From NCBI GenBank assembly GCA_017631775.1, contig JAGBSQ010000071.1, positions 1-5,768 of the forward strand: a stretch of 5,768 bases of DNA, given 5' to 3'. The translations under genes and the position numbers were made by a program. The stretch is from Clostridia bacterium (GTDB taxonomy: Bacteria > Bacillota_A > Clostridia > Oscillospirales > CAG-272). Shown piece by piece: positions 3,990 to 5,768 of this stretch. The notes beneath the pieces were generated by a model. It saw only the letters and a list, made by a program, of their open reading frames with translations. It searched no databases and was not told the origin of the DNA. Positions within the stretch are counted from its first letter, which is position 1. Every line of letters begins with the position of its first letter.

Positions 3990-5768
3990 TTAAAAGTATT
4001 TTTTGAGATATTTGCCGGTGTGAGAAGCCTCAACTGCGGCAACCTCTTCGGGGGTTCCCGTGGCAATGACCGTTCCGCCTCCGTCTCCCCCTTCGGGGCC
4101 GAGGTCAATGATGTGGTCGGCGCACTTGATAACGTCGAGGTTGTGTTCAATGACGATAACCGTGTTGCCCGCATCGCAAAGACGTTGCAAAACCTCAAGG
4201 AGCTTGGCAACGTCTGCCGTGTGCAGACCCGTGGTGGGTTCATCGAGAATATAAACGGTTCTGCCCGTTGCTCGCTTGGAAAGCTCGGTTGAAAGCTTAA
4301 CTCGCTGCGCTTCTCCACCCGAAATGGTGGTTGCGGGTTGTCCGATCTTAATGTATCCAAGACCGACGTCATAAAGCGTTTGGAGCTTGCGGCTGATGGA
4401 TGGAATACCGTCAAAGAAGCGCACACCCTCCTCTACCGTCATGTCGAGGATCTCGAAAATATTCTTGCCCTTGTATTGAACTTCAAGGGTGTCGCGGTTG
4501 TAGCGCTTGCCTTTACATACGTCACAAGTGACGTAAACGTCGGGCAGGAAGTGCATTTCAATCTTTTTAACACCGTCGCCCTCGCAGGCTTCGCATCTGC
4601 CTCCCTTAACGTTAAAGGAGAAGCGGCCGGGGCCGTATCCGCGCGCCTTTGCATCCTTGGTTTGAGCAAAAAGAGAGCGAATATCGGTGAAAAGTCCCGT
4701 GTAGGTTGCAGGGTTGGAGCTCGGCATACGTCCAATGGGACTTTGGTCAATGCAAATGACTTTATCGAGATGTTCAAGTCCCGTGACTTCGTCATGCCTA
4801 CCGGGATAGGTGATGGCGCGGTTGAGCTTGTCGGCAAGAACGGGATGCAAAATGCCGTTGATAAGCGAGGACTTACCCGAGCCGGAAACACCGGTTACAC
4901 AAACGAATTTGCCCAGCGGAATGTCTACGTCAATGTTTTTGAGGTTGTTGTGGCGTGCACCTCTGATTTTGAGGAATTCGCCATTGCCCTCGCGGCGGTA
5001 TTTGGGGATTTCGATGGTCTTTTTACCCGATAAATAAGCACCTGTGATGGATTTTTCATCCTTCATGATCTCCTCGGGCGTACCGGCGGCAACCACTTGG
5101 CCGCCGTGAATTCCTGCACCGGGACCGATATCGAGAATGTAATCGGCACTCTCCATGGTCTCCTCGTCATGCTCTACCACAATAACGGTATTGCCGAGAT
5201 CGCGCAAGCGTTTGAGGGTGGCGATGAGCTTGGAATTATCGCGCTGATGCAGGCCGATGCTAGGCTCGTCGAGAATGTAAAGCACCCCTACAAGTGCCGA
5301 TCCGATTTGTGTTGCAAGACGAATGCGTTGTGCCTCACCGCCCGAGAGGGTTCCCGCTTTGCGGGAAAGCGTGAGATAATTGAGACCTACGCTGACCAAA
5401 AAGCCAAGACGGGAGCGAATTTCTTTGAGGATTTCGCTTGCAATTTGTGCTTCGGTTTCGGTCAACTCAAGCGCGTTGACAAACTCGAGCGCATCTACAA
5501 TCGAAAGCGTGCAAAGCTCGTGGATATTCTTGCCGCCAACCGTAACGGAAAGCGACGTGGGAGAAAGGCGCTGACCGTGACATTCGGGACAAGGCGCTTC
5601 CTCAATGAATTGCGCATAATATTCGTTGCCGTACATTTTCATACGGTTTTCGATCATGGGAACAATGCCGTCAAACTTGACGAGCTGATGGTGATCTTCC
5701 TTGCCAAACCAACGGTGAACCTCGTATTTTTCGTCACCCGTACCGTACAAAAGCTTTTGGTATTGATC
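3990..5768 (-). CDS. uvrA: Excinuclease ABC subunit A, UvrA (N-terminal third outside window)
   Basis: DNA damage-recognition ATPase of nucleotide excision repair; dimeric UvrA scans DNA with UvrB and hands lesions to it for UvrC incision. The frame is open to the window edge, giving 592 residues of about 940; roughly 350 N-terminal residues, with the first Walker A, are missing. In window numbering: [11 protein letters not shown] near 60-70, first signature LSGGEAQR (141-148) and Walker B LYILDEPS (163-170), second Walker [10 protein letters not shown] (293-301), the zinc finger Cys392/Cys395 and Cys415/Cys418 inserted in the second ATPase domain, second signature ISGGEAQR (482-489), Walker B VYILDEPT (505-512), H-loop His541. 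The C-terminus ends LKKYF. No disruption is seen. A TTG at 5750 is internal, not the start, because conserved UvrA sequence (DQYQKLLYG) continues upstream of it. It is separated from the transporter by a terminator, so the adjacency is probably not functional. Confidence 0.98.
   Translation of the reverse strand, partial: DQYQKLLYGTGDEKYEVHRWFGKEDHHQLVKFDGIVPMIENRMKMYGNEYYAQFIEEAPCPECHGQRLSPTSLSVTVGGKNIHELCTLSIVDALEFVNALELTETEAQIASEILKEIRSRLGFLVSVGLNYLTLSRKAGTLSGGEAQRIRLATQIGSALVGVLYILDEPSIGLHQRDNSKLIATLKRLRDLGNTVIVVEHDEETMESADYILDIGPGAGIHGGQVVAAGTPEEIMKDEKSITGAYLSGKKTIEIPKYRREGNGEFLKIRGARHNNLKNIDVDIPLGKFVCVTGVSGSGKSSLINGILHPVLADKLNRAITYPGRHDEVTGLEHLDKVICIDQSPIGRMPSSNPATYTGLFTDIRSLFAQTKDAKARGYGPGRFSFNVKGGRCEACEGDGVKKIEMHFLPDVYVTCDVCKGKRYNRDTLEVQYKGKNIFEILDMTVEEGVRFFDGIPSISRKLQTLYDVGLGYIKIGQPATTISGGEAQRVKLSTELSKRATGRTVYILDEPTTGLHTADVAKLLEVLQRLCDAGNTVIVIEHNLDVIKCADHIIDLGPEGGDGGGTVIATGTPEEVAAVEASHTGKYLKKYF

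Noticed and set aside
3821..4426. Minus-strand open frame of 201 codons overlapping the end of uvrA in another frame
   Set aside because: It overlaps conserved UvrA sequence, the terminator and the transporter promoter; its translation is Ser/Pro/Arg-rich shadow sequence.
5748..5750. TTG as the start codon of uvrA
   Set aside because: The frame stays open to the window edge with typical internal UvrA sequence upstream of it, and the family needs about 350 more N-terminal residues.

Overview
Every supported gene in this window is on the minus strand, so read right to left. The window looks like a chromosomal piece of a low-to-mid GC Gram-positive bacterium of the class Clostridia, possibly gut-associated. 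Evidence: strong AGGAGG-type ribosome binding sites, several near-consensus TTGACA-17-TATAAT promoters with A-tracts upstream, compact hairpin plus U-run terminators, and a Clostridia-like lipoprotein signal on the binding protein. This placement is an inference from style, not from a marker gene.

Layout, in transcription order: (1) 5768-3990, the C-terminal two thirds of uvrA (excinuclease ABC subunit A), cut by the window edge and closed by an intrinsic terminator (3980-3943). (2) 3838-1311, a self-contained amino-acid ABC transporter operon: promoter with an operator-like inverted repeat, substrate-binding lipoprotein, permease, ATPase, then a terminator. (3) 1258-1043, a tiny independent unit: consensus promoter, ideal SD, a 23-codon reading frame with four consecutive Tyr codons, then an intrinsic terminator. 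(4) 1009-1, a class I/II PLP-dependent aminotransferase with its own consensus promoter, cut at its C-terminus by the window edge.

Two things stand out. First, the binding protein appears to be a natural circular permutation. Straight after the lipoprotein signal comes what is normally the second half of the fold; then a Thr/Ala/Asn linker; then what is normally the first half; and the protein stops where the second half would usually begin. Each half is present once and the usual ligand-contact motifs are there. Second, the Tyr-rich 23-residue frame looks like a leader peptide. A segment just after its Tyr codons (1158-1149) can pair with 1103-1094, which overlaps the base of the terminator stem. 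That is a possible Tyr-responsive attenuator in front of an aminotransferase, although a separate promoter between the two complicates the model.

Functionally, the transporter would import a polar amino acid and the aminotransferase would interconvert amino and keto acids. uvrA (nucleotide excision repair) is an unrelated neighbour separated by a terminator. No tRNA, rRNA, CRISPR array, insertion sequence or phage gene was seen.
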